The position numbers and the translations under genes are program-made. From NCBI GenBank assembly GCA_001599595.1, contig BCHH01000009.1, positions 298,099-362,098 on the forward strand: a stretch of 64,000 nucleotides of DNA, given 5' to 3'. This DNA is from Beverwykella pulmonaria (taxonomy: Eukaryota > Ascomycota > Dothideomycetes > Pleosporales > Melanommataceae). The notes beneath the pieces were generated by a model. It was not told the DNA's origin. It saw only the letters and a list, made by a program, of their open reading frames with translations, and made no database searches. Positions 11,606 through 22,984 of this stretch are shown piece after piece; within the stretch, counting starts at the first letter, position 1; each line of letters starts with the position of its first letter.

Positions 11606-11962
11606 TTACTTGAACTGTTCGATTACTGTCAAGGCCAGTGGCATGTCCATGAGAGCTTCCGGGTTCAAAATCGAAAATTTCTCCAGCAGAATCAACCAGA
11701 CCTTGATACAGCCTTCCCTGTGGTATGTAAGGCGGTTAGAATGGGCTAGGTTAGCATGCAACGCAGTTGGAGCTTGCAAAAGTCTCTCTTCAAAGTCTTC
11801 GATTGATGGATAAGCTCCGCAGCCCTTGCGAGGAGGACGGCGGAATGACGCGAATAAACGCGATTTCATGGGTGTGATTCCGAATAGCCCGAGTTTGTAT
11901 TGAGAATTGTGAAAAGCAGTTCTTTTCATACCGCTGACTTCATCAGATCCTCCGTACGCCAA
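11606..11962 (-). CDS. Small unassigned ORF, possibly a gene remnant
   Basis: A minus-strand frame of about 118 codons; the first true ATG is about 12 codons in (SGMKRTAF). It reads more like protein than its surroundings, with balanced composition and an amphipathic, Leu-rich end (IKVWLILLEKFSILNPEAL). The stop is TAA at 11608-11606. No family recognised. An upstream exon or a truncated larger gene is possible, since a TGA lies just before the open stretch. No clear promoter. Confidence 0.3.
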   Translation of the reverse strand: MAYGGSDEVSGMKRTAFHNSQYKLGLFGITPMKSRLFASFRRPPRKGCGAYPSIEDFEERLLQAPTALHANLAHSNRLTYHREGCIKVWLILLEKFSILNPEALMDMPLALTVIEQFK

Positions 11963-13347
11963 GTCTTTTTCACCTTGTATTCAGTTCGGATAAATTGCAA
12001 ATGTCCAAGCGCAATTTTAGCCCCTCTACTTCTTCAATCTGTCAATACGATGAGTAGATGCTATCGTGAGAAGTGAGGTTGGGGGTGGCGCCATAAACTA
12101 GCTTGGGACTAGCTTGAGATTGAACCATCTACTGTGCCACCCGCCGAGGCTCTCTATCATTGGCCAGAAAAAGTGGATTCTCGGCCTCTAATTGGCCGCG
12201 GATGCATTCTTGCTGTCATTGCACCGAAGGTGTCTTGCCTCTACGTTCTCTCTGTAGGGTCTTTCCCCTTGCCATTACGTGCCTCTTGAGAGTTTTGCAG
12301 TGTAGAGGGGCAAAGAGTGGTGCCAGAATCACCATTGTGAGGTACTGCCAAGACCACTAACAGGGTCACCTAAGGCTGACTAATCACATAAGCCCTTGAC
12401 CGAGTTCTATAGCAGTGTACGTGTGCATACGTTGCTTCTAGACTTTTACGCCCAGATAGCTTGGGTTGCAAGTGTCTCATTATCGTTTCTTTGCAAGTCG
12501 AGTAATCATGATAATTGAAACCGAGGAGGCTCCGGGGTTACTCCGTTCGTCCACCTCACACCGCTCTACCGACCGCACGCCCTTAAACACAGGTCACATT
12601 TCGTGACTCGAGTCTACGATGGAAGGATTGACGTGCTCCCCTTCTTACGCCTGGCAATGTCGGCAAGACTTCGGTCGCCTTTATTGGTCAATCCTTAAAA
12701 GCTCTCCTCAGACATCAATCTCACTCGCGACAACGTTTTCTCCAATCATTGCATTTAAGCTTCTTTCCTACCCGCTGCCGCATGTAGATTCAGGATACGA
12801 GAGTCCATATACTGCACCTCTCAAACTGTGAACGCGTAGTAGAGCTATTTCCGGAGTCCGAATGAGGCTCAACTAGGGCAGGATTACTCACAGCCTCAAC
12901 ACATGGTGAACACATGGCGCTCGCAGCGTTCGGAGAATATATGCCTCATGACTCAGGACATGTTTTTGTAACTAACTGTTACCATTTGCTAATTCTCTGC
13001 TTATGAGATTATCAAGAGCTAAACTCGAACAAGGTTTCTTGAACGAGACGGGCCCTCTTCCGGCCGTGTGACATCGTGTGTATACGGATTTATTCGTCAA
13101 CCACATTTTGGGGGTTATTCAGCTATACGGTCCTCCGTCACCGGTTCGTCTTTCACACTGATGTCTTCGCCTGGAACTCAGACACTGCGTTCAGCCATGA
13201 CCTTCTTCATTCACCGGACAGCAGGGACATACAAAAGGAAGAGATAGCACATTCGTTCTCAGAGGGCAGACAATACCCAGATCGCAAAACTCGCTATATT
13301 TTAACTTCTACATCTATTTCAGCACGCATCTAAGCATTTTAGTTATT
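11963..13347. other. Intergenic, no gene seen
   Basis: Only short ORFs without protein character are present on either strand. A pyrimidine stretch ending in atttcag near 13321 precedes the small ORF at 13348 and could be a leader-intron acceptor. Confidence 0.35.
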
Positions 13348-13680
13348 ATGGATCATCTCAACACCCCCGAGGCCAAAGGAAAGGGAAAGAGTGGCCAGGG
13401 TTCAACATCACAGCGCTCGAGAACGACCACACCGAACCCACCGATACCTCAAAATCGATCGACAACAGAACACTATCCTGATCACGGAGACCACAATACT
13501 ACGACTCAGGGATATCCTTCTCTGCATACTTCGGGTTCCGCGGTTCTCTCACAACAACTTGGGCAATACTATTTGTACCTCGCCAACACTGAATCAGCAG
13601 CTCGGCAAAGCACCCAAACAAGTCAGGGGAACCAAACAAACCAAGGAAACCAACAGAGCCAGCAGGATCAAGGCAAATAA
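13348..13680 (+). CDS. Small Gln/Asn/Ser/Thr-rich hypothetical protein
   Basis: A single-exon ORF of 110 aa starting MDHLNTPEAKGKGKSGQG. Composition is strongly polar: Ser/Thr/Pro-rich in the first half, with a Gln/Asn-rich tail built from repeats like SQGNQTNQGNQQSQQ. No signal peptide, membrane span or known domain, so it is predicted to be disordered. It looks more coding than nearby ORFs because its bias is at the residue level, not simple DNA repetition. Function unknown; a chance ORF is possible. Confidence 0.4.
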   Translation: MDHLNTPEAKGKGKSGQGSTSQRSRTTTPNPPIPQNRSTTEHYPDHGDHNTTTQGYPSLHTSGSAVLSQQLGQYYLYLANTESAARQSTQTSQGNQTNQGNQQSQQDQGK

Positions 13681-14237
13681 CGATTTTTTGTCGTGCCGTT
13701 GTTGGACGGAACCCATGAATGTGGGAAGAATCAAGTGTTCGGCTTCACTATAGACAGATAGATTATGATTAGAGTTTCTTTGGGTAAAAGGGGTACTATG
13801 TTAACAATTGCTTGTCAAGCATGGGGGTCTTCTGGGCGTTTGCAGGATGTGAAAGCATAGCGTTATGGACATCATATACAGGGTTTGGGTATCTTACATG
13901 TCTTTTCTTTATTTTCTTCCGTTTCAGTTTTCCCTCTACTCAACTACTGTCATTTGAAAGTTTTCTTCGCTTTACAAGTCAAATGTCTTCACTCGTTTTC
14001 TCATTTCATTTCATTTCATCAAATTGCTCATTCTTGTAGCAGCTTGGCAACACTCCTATCGGTGGTGTATATCAACAGTATCGTAGGGCTTACCTCAAGC
14101 GTAGACTCAAGTTCGGGGCAAGCGATTCTATAAACTTGGAAATATCACAGGTGGGGGTTCATTCGCTTTAAATATAACTACTCTAGAACTACACAATCTA
14201 GCATCTCACCCTAGAAACAAAATGTACTCAGACACCT
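13681..14237. other. Intergenic, convergent 3' ends
   Basis: A T-rich stretch (about 13900-14000) between the small ORF and the MFS transporter. Consistent with 3' UTRs; no gene seen. Confidence 0.35.
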
Positions 14238-15902
14238 TCAAGGCATTTCCTCATCGTCAACTCTGTTCACATCCACAAATCTAACCTTACCCCACGGTCC
14301 CTTCCTCCTAATCTCTTGTCCATGTAGCATGAACCACCCTACACACGGCGGGAAGAAAACGATGGGCAAGATCGCATACACAATATACGGTACCTTAGCT
14401 CCAGAAGACGCTATCCACAAGGGCGTGTAAAATGGCGGGTGGTAAGCCATAACGTTCATGCAGAACTGGAACACAATCGCCACCTCGGCAGCCTGTGCAG
14501 GATAGCAGTCAACCATATACGTCAAGAGCACTGTGACTAGGATCTCTTGACCAAATGCGTAGATCACGATGCCAGAAAGCGTACCAGCCCAGCTATGTCC
14601 GTAGTTGAGCATGAGTCCGTATACGAGGAGACCGGTAGGAATTGCGACTGCGCCCGCCCAGCAAACTTTCAGTAAGACCTCAGGCCTCCACTTTTGCCCT
14701 GATCGAAGGTGGCGCTTAGCGACGAGATCGCAAACGGGACCCGCAGTCCACTCCGCCAAGCTCGCCCCGATAAAGCCAGAGAAGGAGCAGAAGCCTACCT
14801 GCTGGGTGTTGAAATTGTACTGTGAACCCTTTCCGAAGTTCAGAGGGAAACCGGCAGTATTGCAGACTTCAGCCATATAGAAAAGGGAGAACCAGAATGA
14901 GGGAAGGAGGACAGCGGGATACGCGAACATCAAATACGGTCGCTTGAATGTCGCTGCCCAGGACTCTTTCGGGTGGGGTTTCTTGAAGCCGAGTCTATCG
15001 CCGAGAGACTTCTTTGCACTGGGGCCTGGGGCGTAATCGACGGGTTTGGGAGTCCATATCGTCTCCGGGACTAACAATTTACACGTCAGCTCATACCAGA
15101 AAATCCGACACAGAAGTGCTAATTACCACACAGCAAGATTGCTACAAACAAAAGAGCATAAAGGATAGCAGCGATATACATTGCCCACCTCCACCCGAGC
15201 TCCGGATTATACTGTATACTCCCGCCCGTCACACCCCCCAAGTACGGCGCCACAACCAACAGAAAACTATTCAGCCCAATTCTCTTCCCCTTCTCGTGGA
15301 AGAAGAATAGGTCGCTGATGGCAGCAGGCGTAATGCACAGCCCCGCACTCGCAGTTGCATACCCCAGCATTCTGCAGACCAAAGCCTGTGCGTAGGTTTG
15401 CGATCTTGCAAGTCCGATGTTGAACAGCATGGATGCTAGAGTTCCCGCCAGGAGGATGGGCCGACGGCCCAGGCGCTGCGAGAGAGGGATCCAGATTAAC
15501 GGCGCGAAGGCGGGGACTATGGCGGTTGCGGACGCGAGATAGGTGCCTTTCACAGCGGTGGTATGGAAGTCCGTGGCTAGGGTGTGGGCGCCCGGGGCGA
15601 TGAAGGTAGCGGTGTATTTCACGAAGAAAGTTTCGAAGACAAGGACGAGGAGAGCGAGGTGCTTCTTGCGCCAGGACCAGTTCTACAGGGGGGAAATATC
15701 AGCTACTATGTTGCATAGATGGATACTTGACTATGCGACTTACGAGTGGTTGGTCGGGATCATCACTCGGTTGAGGAATTAGAAGGATGCCGTCTTTCGT
15801 TGTCCTTTTGGTGGAGAGGTCTTTGAGGGGGCCTTCGTGGACGATGTTGTTCATGTCTGAAGAGACCCATTTCTTTTCGATATCAAATAGTGAAGTTGCC
15901 AT
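14238..15902 (-). CDS. MFS transporter (DHA1-like), 515 aa
   Basis: Three exons: 15902-15744, 15682-15127 and 15070-14238. The introns are 61 nt (gtaagt ... ctgtag) and 56 nt (gtaatt ... gttag) and all phases agree. After a hydrophilic N-terminus come about 12 membrane segments. PLSQRLGRRPILLAG is the MFS motif A between TM2 and TM3, and a cytosolic linker (PKPVDYAPGPSAKKSLGDRLGF) separates the two halves. It should be a proton-coupled plasma-membrane transporter of the drug/polyamine type; the substrate cannot be read from sequence. No biosynthetic genes are adjacent, which argues against a cluster-specific exporter. Confidence 0.85.
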
Positions 15903-17386
15903 TCTGTCTTTGGCCCTCTGCCTTCTGCTTCAGCACGAAATACCCGCGTCCGCGAACAGTGCAGTGACCGCGTTCCATATATGTATCTGCTGCATGCATG
16001 CATCCTACCCATAACCCCCCTTCTATCGCTTCAGCCTCTCCATTTCGTGGTCACCTATCATTATCACATCTCCCTTCGGAATGTAGCATCACTGCCGAAG
16101 TAGAGTTACTGTTTAGGCAAGGATCACAGATACTAGTTGAATGCGGATGCTTGCTTCCGACATCGCTTGGAGGAGCTTGAGCTGGTTAAGATAAAGATGC
16201 ATGAACTTAAGACGGAGGCATAGAAGCTTGTATGCACGCTCAACAGGGGAATGGAGGGCGCTTGTATACTTGCACGATAAGTGGTGAACGTAATGGAGAT
16301 AAGCGGGCGGTGTTATGGAAAGTGTTCGGATTTGCGCGACGGGATGAGAGAAGCGAGCTTTGTGTTAATGAGTTGAAAGTTTGGGTATGTATAGGCATAT
16401 TTACGCCGTAATTATCTTGGTACTCTCTTTCTATTTATGTTGCTGTCTACGCTACGAAATTCTGGTTGCACCACTGGCCAGAAAATGCGCCCTTAATGAA
16501 GTCGTGTGTTATCCTCAGACGTTGAAAAATCTTACTGTACAAGGCACGACGCCGCATTGCTAGAAGTATATTTTAGCCTACTCTCCTTGACATTTTCAAC
16601 CAGGCATCGTAGTCTACCAGTTACAGGACACGATATACTGTGACGCAAGCGGCTAGTGATGAGGTTTTACTTCCTAGGGTCTTTTCGTATTTCGTCTCTC
16701 CACCTCCACATTTTCTAAGCCTCACGTTTTATTGCCGGAACATCTGTCAACGCCTCCGCTTGATCCAATTCCCCTTCGTACCATCTCTCCATGCACCCCA
16801 CAATGCAGACCGCAGCGCTCTGCATCCGGTTCGTCATCTACAGCCTCATCGATATTAACAGACTATAGCGCAGCCCAATATCACACCCCGGCAAAATATC
16901 AGGACTTAAGAAGCCGTCATCCCGACACTCCCAAATGAATAAGAGATTGGAAAGCGCATTTATTATTTGCTGGTCATATGCTCTCTCCATCAGTTGATGT
17001 TGTTTGTGCCACGCACTTCACTAAACACAGCTTAGGCGTTTCGAAGTTATCAGAGTATGCGCCAATCAGCCTCTGTGATGAGTATTAAGGTTATTTGTGG
17101 AGATGGGATGAGCGATGGATGGAGGCAATTAGACGAGCCATGAACCAGGTTATCAGGTATAGTGAATCTGGAGGGTAAATCGTGGAGCCGGTGCTGTGTT
17201 GCTTAGCTCAAATGAGCTATCAAGAGGAGCCGCGCTTTGAATCGGCAACAGCTGACCGAGAATTCTGATCTATTATATCTAGGACATATTGCCCTCCTAG
17301 TCTCGACTCACCTCGAATCACATCTTCTCACACCAGGACCTTTCGAACATTTTCTGCCCCCCAAGAACTACCAAACACTCACCATC
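15903..17386. promoter_or_regulatory. Divergent region between MFS transporter and GH45 gene
   Basis: About 1.5 kb with no convincing ORF. A TATA-like tattatatct lies at 17271-17280, about 115 bp before the GH45 ATG. The interval should carry both promoters; no regulator site can be assigned with confidence. Confidence 0.35.
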
Positions 17387-18203
17387 ATGCTCGTCTCGTT
17401 CAAGCAGCTCGCCTTCCTGGCCCTGATGACCGGTGCTGCCACCGTCGATGCACAAACTACCGGAAAGACGACGCGTTATTGGGACTGCTGCAAGGGTTCA
17501 TGTGGTTGGGCTGGCAAAGCTTCTGTCAACCAGCCCATCAAGAGCTGTGACAAGTCGGACAATCCTCTCGCCAACATGGCCGCGAAGAACGGATGCGAAA
17601 GTGGCGGAGTGGCATACATGTGCTCCAACCAAAGCCCGTGGGCTATCGACGATAAGACGGCTTATGGATTCGCGGCCGTAAAGCTCGCTGGCGGAACTGA
17701 GAGCTCGTGGTGCTGTGCTTGTTATGAGTAAGTCTTCTCCCTTGCACGTAACCTCATATCTCCTCTTTTATTGTCTTGCATGGCGCCACATACTGTATCT
17801 CCGAGTTTTCTGAGCACCGAAAATCGTACTGACTCTCAAAAGATTGACATTTACCTCCGGCCCCGCCGCCGGCAAGAAACTGACCGTGCAAGCAACTAAC
17901 ACGGGAGGCGATCTCGGCCAAAACCACTTCGATCTTGCGATGCCCGGTGGCGGCGTCGGCTTGTACAACGCTTGCACCAACCAATACGGAGCTCCACCTA
18001 ACGGATGGGGAAAGCAGTACGGCGGCATCTCTTCACGCTCAGAGTGCGATAGCTTCCCTGAGAAGCTCAAGGCCGGCTGCTATTGGAGATTCGACTGGTT
18101 CGCGAATTCGGATAACCCTGATGTTACGTTCAAGAAGGTTACGTGCCCCAAGGCTATCACGGATAAGTCTGGTTGCATCAGGAACGGAGAGACTCCCGTT
18201 TAG
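17387..18203 (+). CDS. Secreted endoglucanase, glycoside hydrolase family 45
   Basis: Two exons: 17387-17727 and 17843-18203, giving 233 aa. The intron is 115 nt, gtaagt to caaaag. A signal peptide of about 22 residues ends VDA. The mature protein opens with the family signature [12 protein letters not shown] containing catalytic Asp33; the second catalytic Asp is in [12 protein letters not shown] (Asp144). Cysteines are frequent, as expected for the disulfide-rich GH45 fold. No carbohydrate-binding module is present, so this is a single-domain enzyme of usual length. It should cleave internal beta-1,4 bonds of cellulose outside the cell by inversion. The ATG was chosen because it gives a proper signal peptide; the longer ORF start at 17237 does not. 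Confidence 0.93.
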
Positions 18204-19610
18204 GTTTCTGGGCGCGGTTTTGGGTGAAGTAGTTTGCTCTGCATCAGTCAATTCGAGGCAAAACAGAGGACGGATTTGCATGTATATAAATCATACAGTA
18301 TATAACAACAAGAACAAAAGTGAGTAGGCATCGAGATACACTCAAGCTACGGTTGTGTGATAAGAAAAAAGAGTGCCCGTAACTAAGGCCAGAAAAGACA
18401 AATCTTGCTGCCTGAACTTAGCCGCATTGCATGGGCAAGCAGCATATTTTCCGACCTCAACGTTCGATCTCACAATTAAACACACTTGCTTCGCGAAAAC
18501 ACTGTTATGAGAGCATAATCAGTTGATCATAATTCGATATGGAAGAACATCGATATCAGACTTTGCTAAAGGATCCTGCAACCTTTAAAGTGGTCGATGG
18601 CCTCTCCTTCGCGGAGGTGTGCAATTATGAAGTACAATAGTGATATCGTCTAGTATCTGGCATAGAGCTGATAAGAAATAGAATGGGGCCCTCGACCATT
18701 TTCGAACCGGAAAACTGGCAGAGAAGGGTGTACCTGACTGGCTGACTGAGAAGATGGGCCCTTGTTTATTTTGTTGAAACGATGCTAACAAGCAAAGCAT
18801 CGCAATAGACCTAAACACACTAGTGAAACCACACAGTAGACGGAAAGTCTACGTGTGATGTGAGGATTTACACAGGACACAAAATATAGCATACTGATTA
18901 TGCAACAGCGCCACTTAATACATGCTAAGACACGGATTGGCGAGATCTTTGCTAACATTGGTTAATCGTATTTGGCCCCGATGATGTCCGTCTTATATAT
19001 GCGCACGTTTCCATCTAGACAATTTGCCCATATGATATAGCGAGGAGTGGTATCGGAGGTGAAGTGGCATTACTCATCGTAACCACAACTGGGCCGTGCC
19101 AACTATACTAAGGTTTAAGAAATATGGAACTTTTCTAGAGTGATTGATAAGGTTGTAGTAGAACTGGCTACTAGCTAGCCGCGGTATCTGGAGTTAGTCC
19201 CGATAGTGGGTCTGCTTCAGATCGGTGTCCCCAACATCCAATCTATCACTGCAAGGCCGTACTTTCACAGCAGGAGATGCAGGCGGCGCCCGTATATCTG
19301 GGCTTAAAGCGCCTAGTTGATGCAGCCACATGCTAAGCATCTGTTCCAGTTCTCGTAGCGGGTCATACTCCGGATATCTAGCCTGGTTTGTTGAGTCGGT
19401 GCTCGTGCTCAAATTTGAGAAGAGAACTAAGGGATTCAAAATATTACCTTCTACTACTACTTTTGAGAACCTAATAAAGAGAATATAGGGACGTAAAAGT
19501 AATTATCGTGACCAAAGTACAATAGGTAACGCACCCGCTTCCGGATCCTGCAATGTGCCAATTAAAAGCCGCGCCTTCCTCTTGCGCGGAACTCTACGAA
19601 ATAGGTGCCA
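18204..19610. other. Intergenic, one weak coding-like stretch
   Basis: Mostly A/T-rich with short ORFs. The minus-strand frame 19439-19194 (about 80 codons, DPLRELEQMLSMWLHQLGAL near the middle) has some protein character and follows a possible acceptor (cccttag), but no partner exon or family was found. Confidence 0.3.
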
Positions 19611-21713
19611 CTAGAGCAGATGAGTTGTGTTGAAAAGCCGGTTCCCCGTGTCCGTTGTCCCACTGCCTGTAAATTTGGTATCTGAAAGACGAAGCGCAAC
19701 GAGGCTGACGTTTCCACAACCGGAGAGCGCCTGATATGCAGGGCTTTCTGGAGTGACACATTGCGCCTGGACGACTCCGGCGACAACCACAATGCAGACG
19801 TCGGTGTCGAGATTGCGAATAGTCTGCAAAAATTCCATCACGGTTTTGCCGGTGTTCATAACAGAATCCACAAGCACAATTTGCCTTCGGCCCTGGACAT
19901 GATGAGGTTTAATGTCGTTGGGACGATTCGCATGAACATACATCGCCAGAGGAAATGCCTTGCTGACACCGGATGCCATAGGCTCTCCAGCTCGCATTAG
20001 AGCCACAATGGTTGTTTGCTGCTCATGCAAGAGCCTGGAGCCGGTCGCTTCGTGTCCCAACACATGCGTGATAGGGCACTTCTCTATACCGAGGATATGA
20101 GTCAAGTACTCGCATGCGAGATACCATCCCACATGGCGATGTGCTTTTCTTAGAGCCGGACCAGCAACGGCTGCGTCACGCATCGGGGTTGCAAGCAGCT
20201 TCGCCGCATTTCTGTCCGTCGCGTGATAAATAGGAAACCCAGAATAGCGATTGCGATGATTGAGGACAGCGCTGATGAACTCAATTCCAGTCAAGTCAGC
20301 CACCGGGAGTTTGGAGGTGTTCAGCCGTGGTAAAGTACTCCGGGGCAACACAGCCTGACACGCACGAAAGCCGTCCTGCTCAATCGCATCTAACAGAGCC
20401 GTGTCCATGGTCTTACTCCTGGTGAACTCATCGCTCACCACAACAACCGCTTGGTCCGCTGCTTTCAACATGTCCAAGTCTAGCGGACTATCGCCGAACG
20501 CCCAGACGTATGCACGATGAAAACTTTGCAGGTGTGCGACGACAGTAGCCTTGACTGTTGCTGTCACTACGTGGCCGTCAGTGATGCGCCCTCCAGCAAT
20601 AAGTCCCACTGTTCCAGATAGGCCTTCTCTTTCCAGTACTTTCTCCCAAACACGACGAAGACCGCAGCTTACGACCACGGCCCCAATATGTTTCTGCTGT
20701 GTCACCAGCCGCAGTATGGAAATAAATTCAGGATGCATAGTAATCGCTGAAGCCACGCGTTGACAAAGAATCTCGTATTGTCGATCATCGACAGCTTCTT
20801 CGTACAGCAGCATCGCCTGTCGAAAGGCTTTATATGAATAGCCCAATGGGCCGCTGAACAAAGATTTCAGAGGTTCCTCAATCGTCTCTTGCTGAGACTC
20901 AAAGTGCATTTTCCAAAACAACAGACCAGCGTCCTCCGCAGCCAATGTCTTATCAGCATCCAAAACCAAAACTGTTTCCAGTCGGCCTTGATAAGGGGCT
21001 AGAATCTCGTTCAGCTTGATCTTTGCCTGGGATGTGTTATAGTCTTCGCTGTGAAGACTGAAGTCTTCAAGCAGCGTAAATACTTTGGGCAATGGCGATT
21101 CCGAAGCCAGAAGCGTGAACAGAATGCCGTGCTCGCGGCAAAGAGAGCGCAACTCCGCCTTTTCGACTTGTTGCCATTTCAGAAGATGGGCCGTTGATGC
21201 CTCCGGACGCTTCTTCGTTGTGTCGTTACGCCAGCGTTGTTCAATGACCTCAGCGGGGACATCCATGTAAAGGACGTGTGTATACGCAGCCAGGTCAGCT
21301 TGAGTGCAGACCCTACGCCCTTCTTCCTCGGTCTCTGGCCAGAACATGTAGTGTCCAGTAACGATTGCGGTTTGCCCACTACGAATACATTGTTCCTTTA
21401 TATCGTCGATTGCAAGCTGTCGCCATTGTGTTTTATACTGCTCGTCCAGCTGCTGAAAGGCCTGGAGCCCACCCGGGACAAGGGCGGCTATCGCCTCAGA
21501 TCCTTCAAAGAAGAGGAAGCGTTCTTGGTTGAGTTCTTTCTTCAGCTGGTTTAATAAGAATGTTTTCCCTGATCCAGATAGTCCATAGATACCGACGATC
21601 TTCGCTTTGCCACCCGTGGAATTGTCTTTGCTGGCGGTCGACGCTCGATCGAACTGATGGTCCACACTTGAGCTAGGCACGCCGAATGACGCTTTTTGCT
21701 CAAGGAGAGACAT
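19611..21713 (-). CDS. P-loop kinase - HAD phosphatase - phosphoribosyltransferase fusion
   Basis: A single 700-aa exon with three domains. The N-terminal P-loop kinase/zeta-toxin-like domain has a Walker A GLSGSGKT at residues 44-51. The middle domain is HAD-like: VLVLDADKTLAAEDAG carries the nucleophile DxD, and FGDSPLDLDML matches the late acidic motif, resembling SerB-type phosphatases. The C-terminal domain is a uracil-PRTase-like type I phosphoribosyltransferase with the PRPP loop VLVDSVMNTGKTV. Each fold keeps its key motif, so all three may be active. Ascomycetes carry proteins of this layout, often annotated only as uracil phosphoribosyltransferase. A role in nucleotide or nucleobase salvage with phosphate control is inference; substrates are unproven. 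Confidence 0.85.
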   Translation of the reverse strand: MSLLEQKASFGVPSSSVDHQFDRASTASKDNSTGGKAKIVGIYGLSGSGKTFLLNQLKKELNQERFLFFEGSEAIAALVPGGLQAFQQLDEQYKTQWRQLAIDDIKEQCIRSGQTAIVTGHYMFWPETEEEGRRVCTQADLAAYTHVLYMDVPAEVIEQRWRNDTTKKRPEASTAHLLKWQQVEKAELRSLCREHGILFTLLASESPLPKVFTLLEDFSLHSEDYNTSQAKIKLNEILAPYQGRLETVLVLDADKTLAAEDAGLLFWKMHFESQQETIEEPLKSLFSGPLGYSYKAFRQAMLLYEEAVDDRQYEILCQRVASAITMHPEFISILRLVTQQKHIGAVVVSCGLRRVWEKVLEREGLSGTVGLIAGGRITDGHVVTATVKATVVAHLQSFHRAYVWAFGDSPLDLDMLKAADQAVVVVSDEFTRSKTMDTALLDAIEQDGFRACQAVLPRSTLPRLNTSKLPVADLTGIEFISAVLNHRNRYSGFPIYHATDRNAAKLLATPMRDAAVAGPALRKAHRHVGWYLACEYLTHILGIEKCPITHVLGHEATGSRLLHEQQTTIVALMRAGEPMASGVSKAFPLAMYVHANRPNDIKPHHVQGRRQIVLVDSVMNTGKTVMEFLQTIRNLDTDVCIVVVAGVVQAQCVTPESPAYQALSGCGNVSLVALRLSDTKFTGSGTTDTGNRLFNTTHLL

Positions 21714-22009
21714 TCTCGCGGCGTCCTACTTTCGAAGTACTGTAGAAGGGTTGTTGGGTAAATAAAAGTACTCGTGGAAAAGCTCAAAGAATGAGATGCG
21801 TGCTGGGGAAGTGCTGGCAACTTCGATAAGTGACTCTTATCCGATCCGGGAGAGACTTCTTGCTGAGTGCCTCCTTATATCATCGAACGGCTCACCGAAT
21901 TCTTCCGAACATTCTGTGATCAACATTGATCATGCACCTCTCGCCATCTTCAAAGTAGAGTCCTTGCTGCAGTGCAACCCTGCCACTTCAGCTGACGCAA
22001 AGCGCAGCT

Positions 22010-22474
22010 CTATGGAAGAAGGGGCCAGACGAGTCGGAGCTTGCCAGCGACGTTAATGAACACGACCGGGTCGATTTGGTGGCGAGAAGCGACTTCTTCG
22101 AGCTTGTGAGCTTTGCTGGGATTGACTACCTCGCAGACCAAGTCGTAACGAGGCGCACGAGAAAGGCGAGCCGCCACCCGATAAAACTTCCAGCGCAACG
22201 TGTACTTGGCCAGCATGTACATGTATACAGGGCCATTGCGGATCGAAAAAAGGGGTGGCAATCTTCGTGCTGGGAAACCATCATGCAGGGCCCGGCTGAT
22301 TGAGAAGAACACATCCGATGTTTCGCTAAGTTTTTGCCAACTTGTTGTCGCAGCGCGGCGTTCACTCAGCTCTTCCCGAAGACGATCGCGATACCAGGAT
22401 GGGGGCGATTGGTGAGGGAGGCCTAGCATTCTATGCCAACGACGCAGAAGTATGGATGTTGTACGACACATCAT
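22010..22474 (-). CDS. Conserved-looking small protein, function unknown
   Basis: A single 154-codon frame starting MMCRTTSILLRRWHRMLGLP. Composition is balanced, with amphipathic helices, an Arg-rich SWYRDRLREELSERR, an aromatic stretch VYMYMLAKYTLRWKFYRVA and an end LRLVWPLLP at the stop. From memory it resembles a family of short fungal hypothetical proteins with the pattern YRDRLREEL ... NPSKxHKLEEVASRH, but I cannot name it. No signal peptide or membrane span is clear. It lies about 300 bp from the kinase-HAD-PRTase start on the same strand. An extra upstream exon cannot be excluded. Confidence 0.65.
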   Translation of the reverse strand: MMCRTTSILLRRWHRMLGLPHQSPPSWYRDRLREELSERRAATTSWQKLSETSDVFFSISRALHDGFPARRLPPLFSIRNGPVYMYMLAKYTLRWKFYRVAARLSRAPRYDLVCEVVNPSKAHKLEEVASRHQIDPVVFINVAGKLRLVWPLLP

Positions 22475-22984
22475 TCAGGGCAGTCACTAACCGGCAAAAC
22501 GTTGAGCAGTAGATCCGCAATCAATGGCTGCATGCGGAAGGAACGTGAACGAAGAGAGTTGTGAAGAGCACCTTGAAGAAACTGTGGTTGCCAAGGGAAG
22601 CCCGTTTTGACGCCATTCCGATTCGGGCGAATTCGGTCTTGCGGAAAGCGCAATGCGCTAAACTAGGTTAGCGGTTAAGTTTTGTGTACCCATACTTCCA
22701 CGCTGTGCTTAGTGCGTTTCCCCCTACTTGCAGTTGCCCAGCTTCACACCAAGGTTGGGCATAACATTTCGTTGCTGCCTAGAGCATTTCCTGAGACCCA
22801 CTGCTCGAATCCTGCCCCTTCCGACAGCTGGTGCTATGCCGTGCAACACTCCCATACTTTCACCGGATGCTAACGCTAGTATATTATTAACGGAATGGCA
22901 GTCTTTGTGTGCTCATCTTCTGTAGCTATATGGCATCGATCATGATCATCTAAATTTCTCATTCTGTGAAATGCTACATTCACA
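22475..22984. promoter_or_regulatory. Divergent region between small protein and RNase III-like gene
   Basis: About 510 bp separating two divergent starts. No ORF of note, and no specific site recognised. Confidence 0.3.

Noticed and set aside
9380..11665. tRNA-like B-box fragments such as ggttcgatagaacg and gggttcaaaatc
   Set aside because: No matching A-box, acceptor stem or cloverleaf was found, and the first lies inside a coding exon.
14238..18203. Secondary-metabolite or effector cluster around the MFS and GH45 genes
   Set aside because: No polyketide synthase, peptide synthetase, terpene synthase or cluster regulator is present. Neighbouring functions are unrelated.
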